From the NCBI RefSeq assembly GCF_017313265.1, contig NZ_JAFLQZ010000001.1, forward strand, positions 1-64,000: a stretch of 64,000 nt of DNA, read 5' to 3'. Below the pieces are notes generated by a model. The model had not been told where the DNA came from. It did not search any database and was given only the letters and a program-made list of their open reading frames with translations. The position numbers and the translations under genes are program-made. The number at the start of each line of letters is the position of its first letter. Positions within the stretch are counted from its first letter, which is position 1. Shown in pieces: positions 18,300 to 27,219 of the stretch. The DNA comes from Hymenobacter telluris. Lineage in GTDB: Bacteria > Bacteroidota > Bacteroidia > Cytophagales > Hymenobacteraceae.

Positions 18300-18666
18300 T
18301 AATTGCTGAGCCATAGACTTGTAGCGAATCTGCATCTGTAGACTACCATTACAGGCATTAAGTAGGTTATTCTCGGCTGTTTACGCCGTAGCGGTGGCAG
18401 AGAGGCCGGAGCGTTTTTCGCTTCATCTCTGCGGCGGCTTTAACCGGAGTAAAGTAAAATGATAGAATATAACGTGTCAGAAACCAGTGCAACTTTCGGC
18501 AGATTACGGAAACCCGTGGTAGCAGGCCGGAGTTGCGCGGCGCCAGGCAGGTTGACATAATTAGCCACCAGCTGCAAAGTCAGCGAGGCTCACTGGTCTT
18601 GCCCTCGGGCAAGTTAATTAGTTAAGTGTGGTTAAAACCGCCGCGGCTTCTGGCTGCGGCGGTTTT
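18300..18666 (+). ncRNA. candidate structured RNA, identity unknown
   Basis: Stem 1 pairs GCAGAGA (18397-18403) with TCTCTGC (18426-18432), capped by AGCG/CGCT. Stem 2 pairs GCAACT, CGGC and ACGG with CCGT, GCCG and AGTTGC, separated by internal loops (18489-18536). Stem 3 is CTTGCC/GGCAAG. A terminator follows. TAGACTTG at 18314-18321 is one base off the -7 consensus. I do not find the conserved elements of RNase P RNA, tmRNA or SRP RNA; a 6S-like RNA remains possible. Strand is inferred from the hairpin order and could be reversed. Confidence 0.35.
18634..18666. terminator. terminator hairpin
   Basis: AAAACCGCCGC pairs perfectly with GCGGCGGTTTT. The T/A runs on both sides mean it can work in either direction. 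Confidence 0.75.
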
Positions 18667-18755
18667 GCTTTATAGCAAGGCTGTTACTTGAAGATTTGAG
18701 TCACTAAGTGCCGTTGAGCTGCGTATGCTTTTGCAAGAAACCAACTCACTTAACT

Positions 18756-19703
18756 ATGCAAGCAGCTTATTTCGAGCAATACGGCCCCGCCGACGTACTA
18801 CGCTACGGCGAATTACCCACACCAACACCCAAAGCCAACCAGATTCTGGTACGGGTGCGGGCCAGCAGCGTCAACCCCGTGGACTGGAAAGTCCGCAATG
18901 GCGACCTGAAACTTATTACTGGCTTCTCGTTTCCTAAAATTCCGGGCCGCGACGTGGCCGGTGAGGTAGCCGCCGTGGGTGCCAACGTCACGCGCTTTTC
19001 GCCCGGCGACCGGGTGTACGGCATGCCCAACGATGGCGTGGGCGGTGCCAATGCGCAGTATGCGCTGCTGGCGGATTCGGTGGCTGCTTTCATTCCCGAG
19101 CAGCTAAGCTTCGAGGAAGCTGGCGCCATTCCGTTGGCCGCCCTTACCGCCCTGCAAGCCCTGCGCGACCATGCCCAGCTGCTGTCTGGTGACCGGGTGC
19201 TGGTGAATGGCGCGTCCGGCGGGGTGGGGTCAATGGCCGTGCAGATTGCCAAGGCCCTCGGTGGCGGCGAAGTAACCGGCGTGTGCGGGCCCGACAACCA
19301 GGACCTGGTGCGCAGCCTCGGCGCCGACCGGGTGCTCAACCACCAAGAGCACGACTTCACCAAAGACCTCAGCCACTACGACATTGTGTTTGATGCGGCC
19401 GGCAAAAGCTCGTTTGTGGCCAGCAAAGAAGCCCTGCGCCGCAACGGCCGCTACGTAACCACCACGCCCGATCCGGCTGCCGTGGTGGCTGGCAAAGTGG
19501 CCGCTGCGTTCAGCACCAAAACTCTGCACGCCTTTATGGCCAAGGAAAGCGGCTCCGATTTGGCCTTGATTTCGGCCTGGCTGCAAGCTGGCACCCTGCG
19601 CCCCATCATCGACCGAACCTTTCCGCTCCAGGAAATTGCCGAAGCGCACCGCTACAACGAACAAGGCCACGCCGCCGGAAAAATCGTGCTGACAGTGGAG
19701 TAG
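18756..19703 (+). CDS. zinc-free quinone-oxidoreductase-type NADP-dependent dehydrogenase
   Basis: This 315-residue medium-chain reductase lacks the catalytic and structural zinc cysteines, like quinone oxidoreductases and enoyl reductases. The N-terminal GroES-like domain has VRVRASSVNPVDWKVRNG and GRDVAGEV. The Rossmann domain has DRVLVNGASGGVGSMAVQIA for NADPH. The ATG at 18756 yields MQAAYFEQYG, the usual N-terminus; an earlier in-frame ATG at 18708 adds a cysteine-rich tail unlike the family. It is monocistronic and followed by a strong terminator. Confidence 0.93.
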   Translation: MQAAYFEQYGPADVLRYGELPTPTPKANQILVRVRASSVNPVDWKVRNGDLKLITGFSFPKIPGRDVAGEVAAVGANVTRFSPGDRVYGMPNDGVGGANAQYALLADSVAAFIPEQLSFEEAGAIPLAALTALQALRDHAQLLSGDRVLVNGASGGVGSMAVQIAKALGGGEVTGVCGPDNQDLVRSLGADRVLNHQEHDFTKDLSHYDIVFDAAGKSSFVASKEALRRNGRYVTTTPDPAAVVAGKVAAAFSTKTLHAFMAKESGSDLALISAWLQAGTLRPIIDRTFPLQEIAEAHRYNEQGHAAGKIVLTVE

Positions 19704-19724
19704 ATTCCACGGTAGCATAGAAGC

Positions 19725-19761
19725 GAAAAGCCCCTTCCGCTTAGTGCGGAAGGGGCTTTTC
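19725..19761. terminator. strong terminator hairpin
   Basis: GAAAAGCCCCTTCCGC pairs perfectly with GCGGAAGGGGCTTTTC around a 5-nt loop. It lies between the convergent dehydrogenase and aminopeptidase genes. Confidence 0.88.
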
Positions 19762-19773
19762 TATGAGTTGTTT

Positions 19774-19835
19774 TTCCGAGCAGAGCGAGGGAAATAAGCT
19801 ACTTACTATACCCAGATTCCTCGCTTTGCTCGGAA
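19774..19835. repeat. palindromic repeat, family C, copy 1
   Basis: TTCCGAGCAGAGCGAGG on the left pairs with CCTCGCTTTGCTCGGAA on the right with a mismatch, followed by TGACA. The word ATTCC...CGGAATGACA recurs in the copy at 59091-59167. Confidence 0.6.
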
Positions 19836-19846
19836 TGACAGGTGGG

Positions 19847-22333
19847 CTACTTGGCCTGTTGAATCTCAGCAATGGCCTTGTCGATGATGGGCTGCTGCAT
19901 GCTGACGTTGGGGCCGGTTTTGCCTTTGGTCACATCTTTCAAGATGCCAATCATGGGTTCGGCAGCACCTTGCGCTTTGTACTTAATGGCAATATCCTTG
20001 ATCCGGTCGACGCCGGCAGTGAAGGCCGCGGGGTCCTGGAGGCGGGGCATCATGGCCACTATGCCTTCCAGCATCCCAAACTTGGCTTGCGGGTCGGCAG
20101 CATCGTACTTGGTTAGGATGTAGGTCCACTCGGCGGGGCCACCGGCTTTGCCATATACTTCCGTCACGGCTTGCTTCAGGCTGGCTTGCTCACTGCTTTC
20201 CAGTGGTTTGGCCAGTGCCAGCGCCTGCTTCGGATTAGCAGTAGCCAGGGCGCTCAGCGCCGCACTTTGCACCGCATACGACTTACTGTCAGCGAATTGC
20301 TTGGCAAATAGTTTGGCGTCGCTTTTGTCCTTGAGCTTGCTCAGCGTGAGCAGCGCGCTAGCCAATACCGCCGAGTTTTTCTCGTTGCTGATCAGCTTGC
20401 GGATGGCGGGCGCGGTAGCTTTGGCTACGGTTTTGTCTTCAAGGTCGAGGCGTTCCAGCGCCACCATGCGCAGCAGATAAAACTTGTCGTTGAGGCCGCT
20501 GAGCAGCAACTTCCGAGCGGCGGCATTGCTTTTCTGCTCGCTAACCGCGGCCAGCAGTGCTTCGCGGCGGTCCAGGTAGAGCGGGGCGTGGGCGTATTGG
20601 TAGGCATACTCGGTTATCGACTTCTTGTCGGTTGGCATCCACACCAGGGTTTTTTCGGCGTCCACGTTCACCAGGTCGGGCTTGCTGGCCAGCGGCATCG
20701 TGAAGGTTTGGGTGGCCTCGGTCATCATCACGCGCTGGCGCTGGGGCTTGCCGTTCACGTAATAATCAATGGCAAACGGCAGCTGGAACACTCTGCCGGG
20801 CTGGGTCTGCTTCACCGTAACGGCCTGCGTTTTATTGGCGGCGTCCCAGTTGTACTCAATGGTAACCAGCGGGTGCCCCGAGCTGAAATACCACTGGTTG
20901 TAGAACCAGTTCAAATCTTGGCCCGATACGGCCTCCATAGCCAGGCGCATCTGGTGCGCCTCGCCATTGCCGAGGGCGTTGTCTTTGAGGTACTTCTGCA
21001 AGCCGGCAAAGAATACGTCGTCGCCGAGGTAGGTGCGGAGCATGTCCACGATGGCGCCGCCTTTCTGGTAGCTTACCAGGTCAAACATGTCCTCCTTGTC
21101 GGCGTAGTGGAAGCGCACCAGGTCTTTGGAGGCGCTGCGGCCACTGCGGAGGTAGTTGTTGAGGTTGCGGTAGTTGTGCGCGTCGGCCTCGTCGGCGCCG
21201 TACTTATGCTCGGCATAAAGGCCTTCCGAGAAGTCGGCCATACTCTCGTTCACGGTCAGGTTGCTCCAGCTTTCGGCCGTCACGTAGTCGCCAAACCACT
21301 GGTGGAACAGCTCGTGCGCAATAACCGATTCGTTGCTGTATTGCCGGTCAAGCAGTTCCCGGTCGGTCATCTGCACAAAGTCGCCGTGCAGCGTGGCCGA
21401 GGTGTTTTCCATGGCCCCGCTCACGTAGTCGCGCACCACAATCTGGGCGTACTTGTTCCACGGAAACTCCACGCCCAGCCGCGTCGAGAAGAACTCCAGC
21501 ATGTCGGGCGTATTGCCGAAAATCTGCTTGGCGTAGGGTGCATACTTGGGCTCCAGGTAGTAGCTCACTTCCTTGCCGCGCCAGGTTTCCTTGTGGATTT
21601 TGAAGTCGCCAACGGCCATCATAAACAGATACGGCGCGTGTGGCAACTCCATCTTCCAGGTGTCGGTGCGTAGCCCCGCGCCGGCGGGTTTCTGGCTCAC
21701 CAAAGCGCCGTTGCTAAGCGTGACGTACTTGCTGGGCACCGTCATGCTGATTTCCGAAGTGGTTTTCTGGTTGGGCCGGTCGATGGTCGGGAACCAGGCT
21801 GAGGAGGCTTCCGTCTCGCCCTGGGTCCAGATTTGCACCGGCTTGCCGGCCACGGAGCTGTCGGGGTTGATGAAATACAGGCCTTTGGCATCGGAAATGG
21901 CCGCGCTGCCCTGCACTTTCAGCTCGTCGGGCTTGGCCGTGTACTCGATGTAGATGATGTAGGCCGTGCCCGGCGCCATGCTTTTGCCGAGGTTGATGCG
22001 CAGGTTATTCTGGTCGGAGTAGGTGTACTTGAGCGGTACTTGCTGCTCGCCATTCATCAGCGCCACGCTCTTGATATCCATGCCCTTAGCATCGAGCCGC
22101 AAGGAGTCGGTGGCGTAGCCGTGGGGCTTGAGCGTTACCCACTCTTTGCCGTAGAGGTAGCGCTTGGCGTAATCGAAGCGCACGTCCAACTTGGTGTGCA
22201 CCAAGTCGTTGACTTTGGTGGCCGACGCCCGATACGGCCCAACTGGCTCGGTAGGTGGGGCAGGGGTTTGGCCCTGGCCCTGAACAGCACTGGCCGCCAC
22301 TATCAGCAAGCCCAGCGCAAAAAGATGCTTCAT
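19847..22333 (-). CDS. M1-family metallo-aminopeptidase
   Basis: This 828-residue zinc aminopeptidase has a signal peptide (about 1-20, ending VQGQ), so it is probably periplasmic. The substrate motif GAMEN is in VSGAMENTSATLHGD. The zinc site is HELFHQWFGD with the third ligand in NESMADFSE, 19 residues after the second His. An N-terminal beta domain precedes it, and a C-terminal HEAT-like helical region of roughly 250 residues follows. It releases N-terminal amino acids from peptides and probably serves nutrition. No operon partner is visible. Confidence 0.95.
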   Translation of the reverse strand: MKHLFALGLLIVAASAVQGQGQTPAPPTEPVGPYRASATKVNDLVHTKLDVRFDYAKRYLYGKEWVTLKPHGYATDSLRLDAKGMDIKSVALMNGEQQVPLKYTYSDQNNLRINLGKSMAPGTAYIIYIEYTAKPDELKVQGSAAISDAKGLYFINPDSSVAGKPVQIWTQGETEASSAWFPTIDRPNQKTTSEISMTVPSKYVTLSNGALVSQKPAGAGLRTDTWKMELPHAPYLFMMAVGDFKIHKETWRGKEVSYYLEPKYAPYAKQIFGNTPDMLEFFSTRLGVEFPWNKYAQIVVRDYVSGAMENTSATLHGDFVQMTDRELLDRQYSNESVIAHELFHQWFGDYVTAESWSNLTVNESMADFSEGLYAEHKYGADEADAHNYRNLNNYLRSGRSASKDLVRFHYADKEDMFDLVSYQKGGAIVDMLRTYLGDDVFFAGLQKYLKDNALGNGEAHQMRLAMEAVSGQDLNWFYNQWYFSSGHPLVTIEYNWDAANKTQAVTVKQTQPGRVFQLPFAIDYYVNGKPQRQRVMMTEATQTFTMPLASKPDLVNVDAEKTLVWMPTDKKSITEYAYQYAHAPLYLDRREALLAAVSEQKSNAAARKLLLSGLNDKFYLLRMVALERLDLEDKTVAKATAPAIRKLISNEKNSAVLASALLTLSKLKDKSDAKLFAKQFADSKSYAVQSAALSALATANPKQALALAKPLESSEQASLKQAVTEVYGKAGGPAEWTYILTKYDAADPQAKFGMLEGIVAMMPRLQDPAAFTAGVDRIKDIAIKYKAQGAAEPMIGILKDVTKGKTGPNVSMQQPIIDKAIAEIQQAK

Positions 22334-22427
22334 ACAGAAAAGTGTGAGGAAGAGGATTGAGGGCCTAAAGATGTGGAGTTTGGCTTGAAGTTGCCGGGCT
22401 TTGCAAACAATTCAAACGCTATATTCC

Positions 22428-22499
22428 AAACGAAAGCAGCCGAGCGAGCTGCTAACCTACACGACCATAGGTTGCTAACTCGCTCGGCTGCTTTCGTTT
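22428..22499. terminator. perfect 21-bp palindromic terminator
   Basis: Arms 22428-22448 and 22479-22499 are perfect reverse complements starting AAACGAAAGCAGCCGAG, with a 30-nt loop. It lies 16 nt downstream of the alcohol dehydrogenase stop codon. Confidence 0.8.
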
Positions 22500-22515
22500 G
22501 CCGCTGCTTATCTGC

Positions 22516-23625
22516 TTACGCCTCGTCTTTCAACGACTGCATATCAATGACGTGGCGGTAGCGCACTTCCTTGTCCAGGAGGTCATCGAAGGCCTTGTTG
22601 ATGTCCTGCATCTTAATCATTTGCACGTCGGGCAGGATGTTGTGCTGGGCGCAGAAGTCCAGTACTTCCTGGGTTTCGGCAATGCCCCCGATTACCGAGC
22701 CGGCCACGGTGCGGCGGTAGGTGGCCATTTCCATGTTGTTGAGCGGCTTTTTGTATTCGCCCAGCAAACCTACCGCCACAATGGTGCCGTCGAGGTCGAG
22801 CAGGCTTACATAGTCGGTGATGTCGTAGGCATCGGGGATGGTGTTGAGGATGAAGTCGAACGAGGCTTCGTGCTGCTTCATGGCGGCCGAGTCGGTGGAA
22901 ATCAGCACCTCGTGGGCGCCCATGGCCTCGGCATCAGCCCGCTTCTCCTTGGAGGTGGTAATAACCGTGACGGTGGCGCCCAGGGCTTTGGCCAGCTTCA
23001 CGCCCATGTGGCCCAGCCCGCCCAAGCCCACAATGCCCACCCGGTCACCTTCCTTCACGTTCCAGTGCTTGAGCGACGAATACGTGGTGATGCCCGCGCA
23101 CAGAATCGGGGCGGCGGCTTTGATATCGAGGCCGTCCGGAATGCGCAGTACAAACGACTCCTTTACGGTGATGTTGGTGGAGTAGCCCCCGAACGTGTTG
23201 GCGCCGCTGCCGTCGGGCTTCATGGGGCCGTTATAGGTGGCGGTCCAGCTGACCGGGCCCTGGCAGTAGTTTTCCTCGCCGTGCTGGCAGGGCCTGCACT
23301 GGCCGCAGGAGTCAATCATGCAGCCTACGCCCACCGTGTCGCCCACTTTGAACTTGCGCACGGTGCTGCCAACCTCAATTATCCGCCCCACAATTTCGTG
23401 GCCGGGCACGCAGGGATACACCGTGTTTTTCCAGTCGTTCTTCACCTGGTGCAGGTCCGAATGGCACACGCCGGTGTAGAGGATTTCGATGTGCACTTCG
23501 TCGGCCTGGGGCCGGTGCCGCTCGATTTCCATGCGCTTGAGGCCGTTGAAAATCGAGTTGGTAGCGCCGTAGGCTTTGGTCTTGATGGTTTCGGTGCGGC
23601 TTGGTTCTTTGGTGCTGGTTGACAT
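22516..23625 (-). CDS. zinc-dependent NADP alcohol dehydrogenase (YahK/CAD-like)
   Basis: This 369-residue zinc alcohol/aldehyde dehydrogenase is of the cinnamyl-alcohol-dehydrogenase subgroup. The catalytic zinc site is in GVCHSDLHQ and GHEIVG. The structural zinc site has four cysteines in CMIDSCGQCRPCQHGEENYC, and the cofactor fold is GIVGLGGLGHMGVKLA. It likely reduces aldehydes with NADPH. The ATG at 23625 (MSTSTKEPS) is chosen; the frame is open upstream to 23883, but that part is proline/arginine-rich and not family-like. It is divergent from the heme peroxidase at 23956. Confidence 0.93.
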   Translation of the reverse strand: MSTSTKEPSRTETIKTKAYGATNSIFNGLKRMEIERHRPQADEVHIEILYTGVCHSDLHQVKNDWKNTVYPCVPGHEIVGRIIEVGSTVRKFKVGDTVGVGCMIDSCGQCRPCQHGEENYCQGPVSWTATYNGPMKPDGSGANTFGGYSTNITVKESFVLRIPDGLDIKAAAPILCAGITTYSSLKHWNVKEGDRVGIVGLGGLGHMGVKLAKALGATVTVITTSKEKRADAEAMGAHEVLISTDSAAMKQHEASFDFILNTIPDAYDITDYVSLLDLDGTIVAVGLLGEYKKPLNNMEMATYRRTVAGSVIGGIAETQEVLDFCAQHNILPDVQMIKMQDINKAFDDLLDKEVRYRHVIDMQSLKDEA

Positions 23626-23955
23626 AGCTGGTAAATCGGGCTGGTTTTGGATGCGGAAAAGGGGCGTGGTGCACTGGCTGGCTCGTGCTGCCGGGGCATT
23701 GGGGAGGTACGACTGCCTTCGGCTGTAAGTTGATAGGATACAGCGGAATGGCAGAATGTTGTAGGTACATACCTGACCGGGCTGCCAACGGCCGGTGCCC
23801 CGACGGCAGCCGGCGAAGTGGCGGCGGGGCGCGACACGGTAAATGGCAGCAGAACTGCGCGCCGTGGCCCAGCTGCGCATCACATATAGATGTGACTAAA
23901 TAGGTTATTTATTAGACGTTTTCAATATTTGATAACCACTCTACATCATTAGGTT
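23626..23955. promoter_or_regulatory. divergent promoter region, dehydrogenase / peroxidase
   Basis: This 330-nt region separates divergent start codons. The 70 nt before the peroxidase are AT-rich and contain AATATTTG at 23924-23931, one base off the -7 consensus TAnnTTTG. No gene is supported. Confidence 0.45.
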
Positions 23956-25470
23956 ATGACACGACACGGGGCCCTCTACCAGGATATTGTACCGTACACT
24001 TCCCGCTATTACGACAAAGGGAAGTTCGGGCGGATGTTTGCCAACCTGCCAGCCTTCGCGCAGGATAGCCCCAAGGTGCGTGAGGCCCTCAAAGACATCG
24101 GCAAGAAGGGCGGTATCATGGATGCCAAGGACGACTTGGCCAAACCGCCGGCCGAGCTTATCACCAACGCCGACCTGCAAGTCAACAACCCCAACGCGCC
24201 CGTTATGACGGCCGGCATGACTTTCCTTGGCCAGTTCATCGACCACGACGTCACGTTCGATCCGACATCCAGCCTGGAGCGCCAGATTGACCCCGAATTT
24301 GTGGAGAACTTCCGGACGCCCACCCTGGCCCTCGACAACGTGTACGGCAGCGGCCCCGGCGCCTCGCCCCACCTCTACGACGCTTCCGATGGGCAGGGTA
24401 TCAAGTTCCTAATCGAGCCGCTGGGCTTGAAAGGCAAAGAAAACATCGAGAAGTTCGACCTGCCGCGCAACACCCAAAACACGGCCCTCATTGGCGACCC
24501 GCGCAACGACGAAAACCTGATTGTGTCGCAGCTGCACCTATTGTTTCTCCGCTTCCACAACGTACTGGTAGACGCCGTGCGAGTGAAGTACCCAAGCAAG
24601 AACCCCGGCGAAGTATTCCGGGAAGCGCAGGAGCTGGTGCGCTGGCACTACCAGTGGCTGCTGCTGCACGAGTTTCTGCCCCAGCTCTGCGGCGAGCAGG
24701 TAGTAAATGACGTGCTGAACAACGGCCGCAAGTTCTACAGCTGGCACAACGCGCCCTACATTCCGGTGGAGTTTTCGGTGGCGGCGTACCGGTTCGGGCA
24801 CAGCCAGGTGCGGCCTTCTTACCGCGCCAATTTCGGTATTACCAGCGCCCCCAATCCGGCCCCGTTTTTCGCCACCATCTTCGACTTCAACGCCGACCAC
24901 CACAGCCCCGACCCCAACGACCTGCGCGGCGGCAAGCGGGCCCCCCGCCGCTTCATCGACTGGCACACGTTCTTCAACCTCGGCGACGGTAGTACCCGCC
25001 CCAACAAGCTCATCGACACCAAGCTGTCGTCGCCGCTGTTCCAGCTGCTGGGTTTTGCCGGCGGCGACGTTATTTCGCTGGCTTCGCGCAACCTGCTGCG
25101 GCAGCTTACCTTCAGCCTTCCATCGGGCCAGCGGGTGGCCCACGCCATGCGCATGAAGCCGCTGGAAGATGACGTGTTCGAGGACTTGAAAGGCTACAAA
25201 GTGAACTTCGAGAAAAGCACGCCGCTCTGGTTCTACATCCTCAAGGAGGCCGAAGTGCAGCACATGGGCATCCGCCTGGGCGACGTGGGGGCCCGCATCA
25301 TCACGGAAGTATTCGTGGGGCTGCTGGAAGGCGACAACAGTTCCTTTCTGACCCAAAATCCGTTCTGGAAGCCCTGCCTGGACTGCTGGGAGCCCTACCG
25401 CACCGGCAAGCACTTCACCATTGCCGACCTGGTCCGCATTGCCGAAGGCAAAGTAAGCATCAAGCTGTAG
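23956..25470 (+). CDS. animal-type heme peroxidase
   Basis: This 504-residue member of the peroxidase-cyclooxygenase superfamily uses peroxide to oxidise substrates. The distal site is GQFIDHDVTFD near residue 95 (Gln and His that bind heme and peroxide). GDPRNDENLIVSQLHLLFLR matches the conserved region of myeloperoxidase-type enzymes, with RFHN replacing REHN. The proximal His lies in AYRFGHSQVR. No signal peptide is seen. A second member lies at 35312. Substrate is unknown; secondary-metabolite or defence roles are possible. Confidence 0.9.
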   Translation: MTRHGALYQDIVPYTSRYYDKGKFGRMFANLPAFAQDSPKVREALKDIGKKGGIMDAKDDLAKPPAELITNADLQVNNPNAPVMTAGMTFLGQFIDHDVTFDPTSSLERQIDPEFVENFRTPTLALDNVYGSGPGASPHLYDASDGQGIKFLIEPLGLKGKENIEKFDLPRNTQNTALIGDPRNDENLIVSQLHLLFLRFHNVLVDAVRVKYPSKNPGEVFREAQELVRWHYQWLLLHEFLPQLCGEQVVNDVLNNGRKFYSWHNAPYIPVEFSVAAYRFGHSQVRPSYRANFGITSAPNPAPFFATIFDFNADHHSPDPNDLRGGKRAPRRFIDWHTFFNLGDGSTRPNKLIDTKLSSPLFQLLGFAGGDVISLASRNLLRQLTFSLPSGQRVAHAMRMKPLEDDVFEDLKGYKVNFEKSTPLWFYILKEAEVQHMGIRLGDVGARIITEVFVGLLEGDNSSFLTQNPFWKPCLDCWEPYRTGKHFTIADLVRIAEGKVSIKL

Positions 25471-25504
25471 AAGTATGCCAGAGCTACCTCTACAGCTTGA
25501 TGCT
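25456..25504. terminator. palindromic terminator overlapping peroxidase stop codon
   Basis: AGCATCAAGCTGTAGA (25456-25471) pairs perfectly with 25489-25504. The left arm contains the last codons and TAG stop of the peroxidase gene. It serves two convergent genes. Confidence 0.75.
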
Positions 25505-25520
25505 GCTGCGCTGCTACGCT

Positions 25521-26876
25521 TTACTCCACCAGCAGCTTGCGGCGCACCACGCCAGCGCTAGTCTGCACTTCGAGTGAGTAAACGCCTTTGGGTTGCTGGC
25601 TCAGGTCGAGGCGTTTATCAGCGGGCAATGCCGCCGCTTGATAAACGCCTCGACCCAGTGCATCGAGCACACGCACGTTGCTAACGGGGCCAGCCGTAGC
25701 AGGAAGTTGCACGGTGAAAGTGCCGGAGGGGCTGGGGTTGGGGAATACGTCGGCAGCAATAATCGGTGTGCTTACCACGCGGGCCGCCAGCGGGCTGCCT
25801 GTGTAGCGGCCGGTACCGTCATACCAGATATCCTCAACAGCGGGTTCTATATAGGCGCGCACATACCACCCGGCGTCAGGCGCAGTGAATTCAATAGTTA
25901 GAAAGCTGTAGTTGTTGTTGTTTAAACTTACCCAGGTCTGACCATCGTCATATGTCACCGCGGATCCACTAATGCTTGCTGATTGTGGTCCATAATATCT
26001 AACGCCTGCTATGTATGTGCGAGTGCCGGGAATAGCTGTTAGTGTTGCAATTCGGGACGCTGGAAAAGGCGGTGGTGTAGTATTCTGCCAAGTCAAGCCA
26101 CCATCAGCACTACTAAGCATTGCATTTACCAAACCAGGAGCGGGCAATAATGCATGTTGCGTGTCTCGGAATACTACTTCAGAATAGCCGGAAATTGTTG
26201 GCAAAGTCTGCGTACGCCAGGTAAGGCCACGGTCGGTGCTAGCCCAAAAACCGGTGGGTCTGTTAGATGCATCATAAACGGTGGTCCAAATCAGCCCGCT
26301 TATTTCGCGCAGTGGCCCTAGCTTCTGTCCGGTTGGAAGGAGCGGCATTGAGTTTTGCAGTTGCCAAGTGAGCCCGCCGTCGGCGGTGCGGTGCAACATG
26401 CCAGTTGCTGGGTTGATTAAGATGCCCTCCGTCAAACTAAAAAAACGTAGTAGCTCTAGCTGAGTTGTTGGGACGGGTAAGGGCCGCAGGGTCCAGGTGG
26501 TGCCACCGTTGGCGGTGTAATGAAGGTCAACGCCGGAAATTGTAGCGCCTGTTGCATCAGTGCGCTGTAATAGTACCCACGCATGTTGCGCATCAATAGC
26601 TTCTAAGTTCCCGTGTCCATAATACTCATTCACTGGCGCGGCCGGTCCAACGTTTTGCCAAGTTTGACCACCATCAACAGTGCGAGCAATTCGAATATTG
26701 GATGGCGTGAGGATATAAGTGGTATTACTGAACCAAGCTGTCTGCGCGTCTATTGGGTCAAGCTGAGCGCCAGACAAGCGGGATGGCAGAGGTACAGGGT
26801 TGCTGACGGGTTGCCATTGGGCCAGTGCCGGAACGGTGCCAAGAAGAACTACGATAGGGAGGAAAATCTTGCGCAT
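25521..26876 (-). CDS. T9SS-secreted BNR/YCF48-like repeat protein
   Basis: This 451-residue secreted protein has a signal peptide (about 1-19, ALAQ). The body is a beta-propeller of BNR/photosystem-stability-factor-like repeats with recurring DGGQTWQN, NGGTTWTL, DGGLTWQ and DGQTWVSL words. A type A T9SS sorting domain fills about 380-451 (VFPNPSPSGTFTVQLP, VLDALGRGVYQ, GVYSLEVQTSAGVVRRKLLVE). It is exported by type IX secretion and probably attached to the surface. Ligand is unknown. Confidence 0.9.
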   Translation of the reverse strand: MRKIFLPIVVLLGTVPALAQWQPVSNPVPLPSRLSGAQLDPIDAQTAWFSNTTYILTPSNIRIARTVDGGQTWQNVGPAAPVNEYYGHGNLEAIDAQHAWVLLQRTDATGATISGVDLHYTANGGTTWTLRPLPVPTTQLELLRFFSLTEGILINPATGMLHRTADGGLTWQLQNSMPLLPTGQKLGPLREISGLIWTTVYDASNRPTGFWASTDRGLTWRTQTLPTISGYSEVVFRDTQHALLPAPGLVNAMLSSADGGLTWQNTTPPPFPASRIATLTAIPGTRTYIAGVRYYGPQSASISGSAVTYDDGQTWVSLNNNNYSFLTIEFTAPDAGWYVRAYIEPAVEDIWYDGTGRYTGSPLAARVVSTPIIAADVFPNPSPSGTFTVQLPATAGPVSNVRVLDALGRGVYQAAALPADKRLDLSQQPKGVYSLEVQTSAGVVRRKLLVE

Positions 26877-27219
26877 AAGACATAGGAGTGAAAGAGTGAA
26901 TAGAATCTATTGCTTCAGGCTGCTTGGCATTCCGTTCGATTGCCGATGTTCGCATGACCGATTAGAGAGCAAAAGGGTTGCACCAGCTAGTTGTACAACT
27001 CCAAATCCAGAGAATATGCCAAGCAACAACCAAGCCGTACAATTGACTGGAGCTATATAGAGAAGATAGTACAAGGACTTTCTCGGAATTATAAAGGCTT
27101 TCTATTTCAGCAAAGCAGTCTAATTTCCGCACACCGCTACCGACTTTTTCTCCTGTTATCTTTGTTGATTCCCTGCTGACCACTTCAGCACCCCTACCAC
27201 TTCAGCGAGAACCACCGAT
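26877..27219. promoter_or_regulatory. divergent intergenic region before topB
   Basis: This 343-nt AT-rich region lies between divergent genes. TATCTTTG at 27157-27164 is a perfect Bacteroidota -7 element (TAnnTTTG), placing a transcript start about 50 nt before the topoisomerase start codon. No good -33 TTTG is seen at the usual spacing. No gene is supported. Confidence 0.45.

Larger units (their letters stand above)
18223..18755. other. 533-nt gap with several stem-loops, no ORF
   Basis: No protein-coding gene is supported. The stretch contains four strong hairpins: 18385-18438, 18489-18536, 18598-18613 and a terminator at 18634-18666. See the candidate ncRNA entry. Confidence 0.6.

Noticed and set aside
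18367-18558. 63-codon minus-strand open frame in the structured gap
   Set aside because: It overlaps strong stem-loops and has no domain or start context.
20588-21673. Open frame opposite the M1 aminopeptidase
   Set aside because: The minus-strand gene has all catalytic motifs; the plus-strand frame has none.
22498-23622. Long plus-strand open frame opposite the alcohol dehydrogenase
   Set aside because: It is the mirror of a well-supported gene, with Val/Gly/His-rich composition and no motif.
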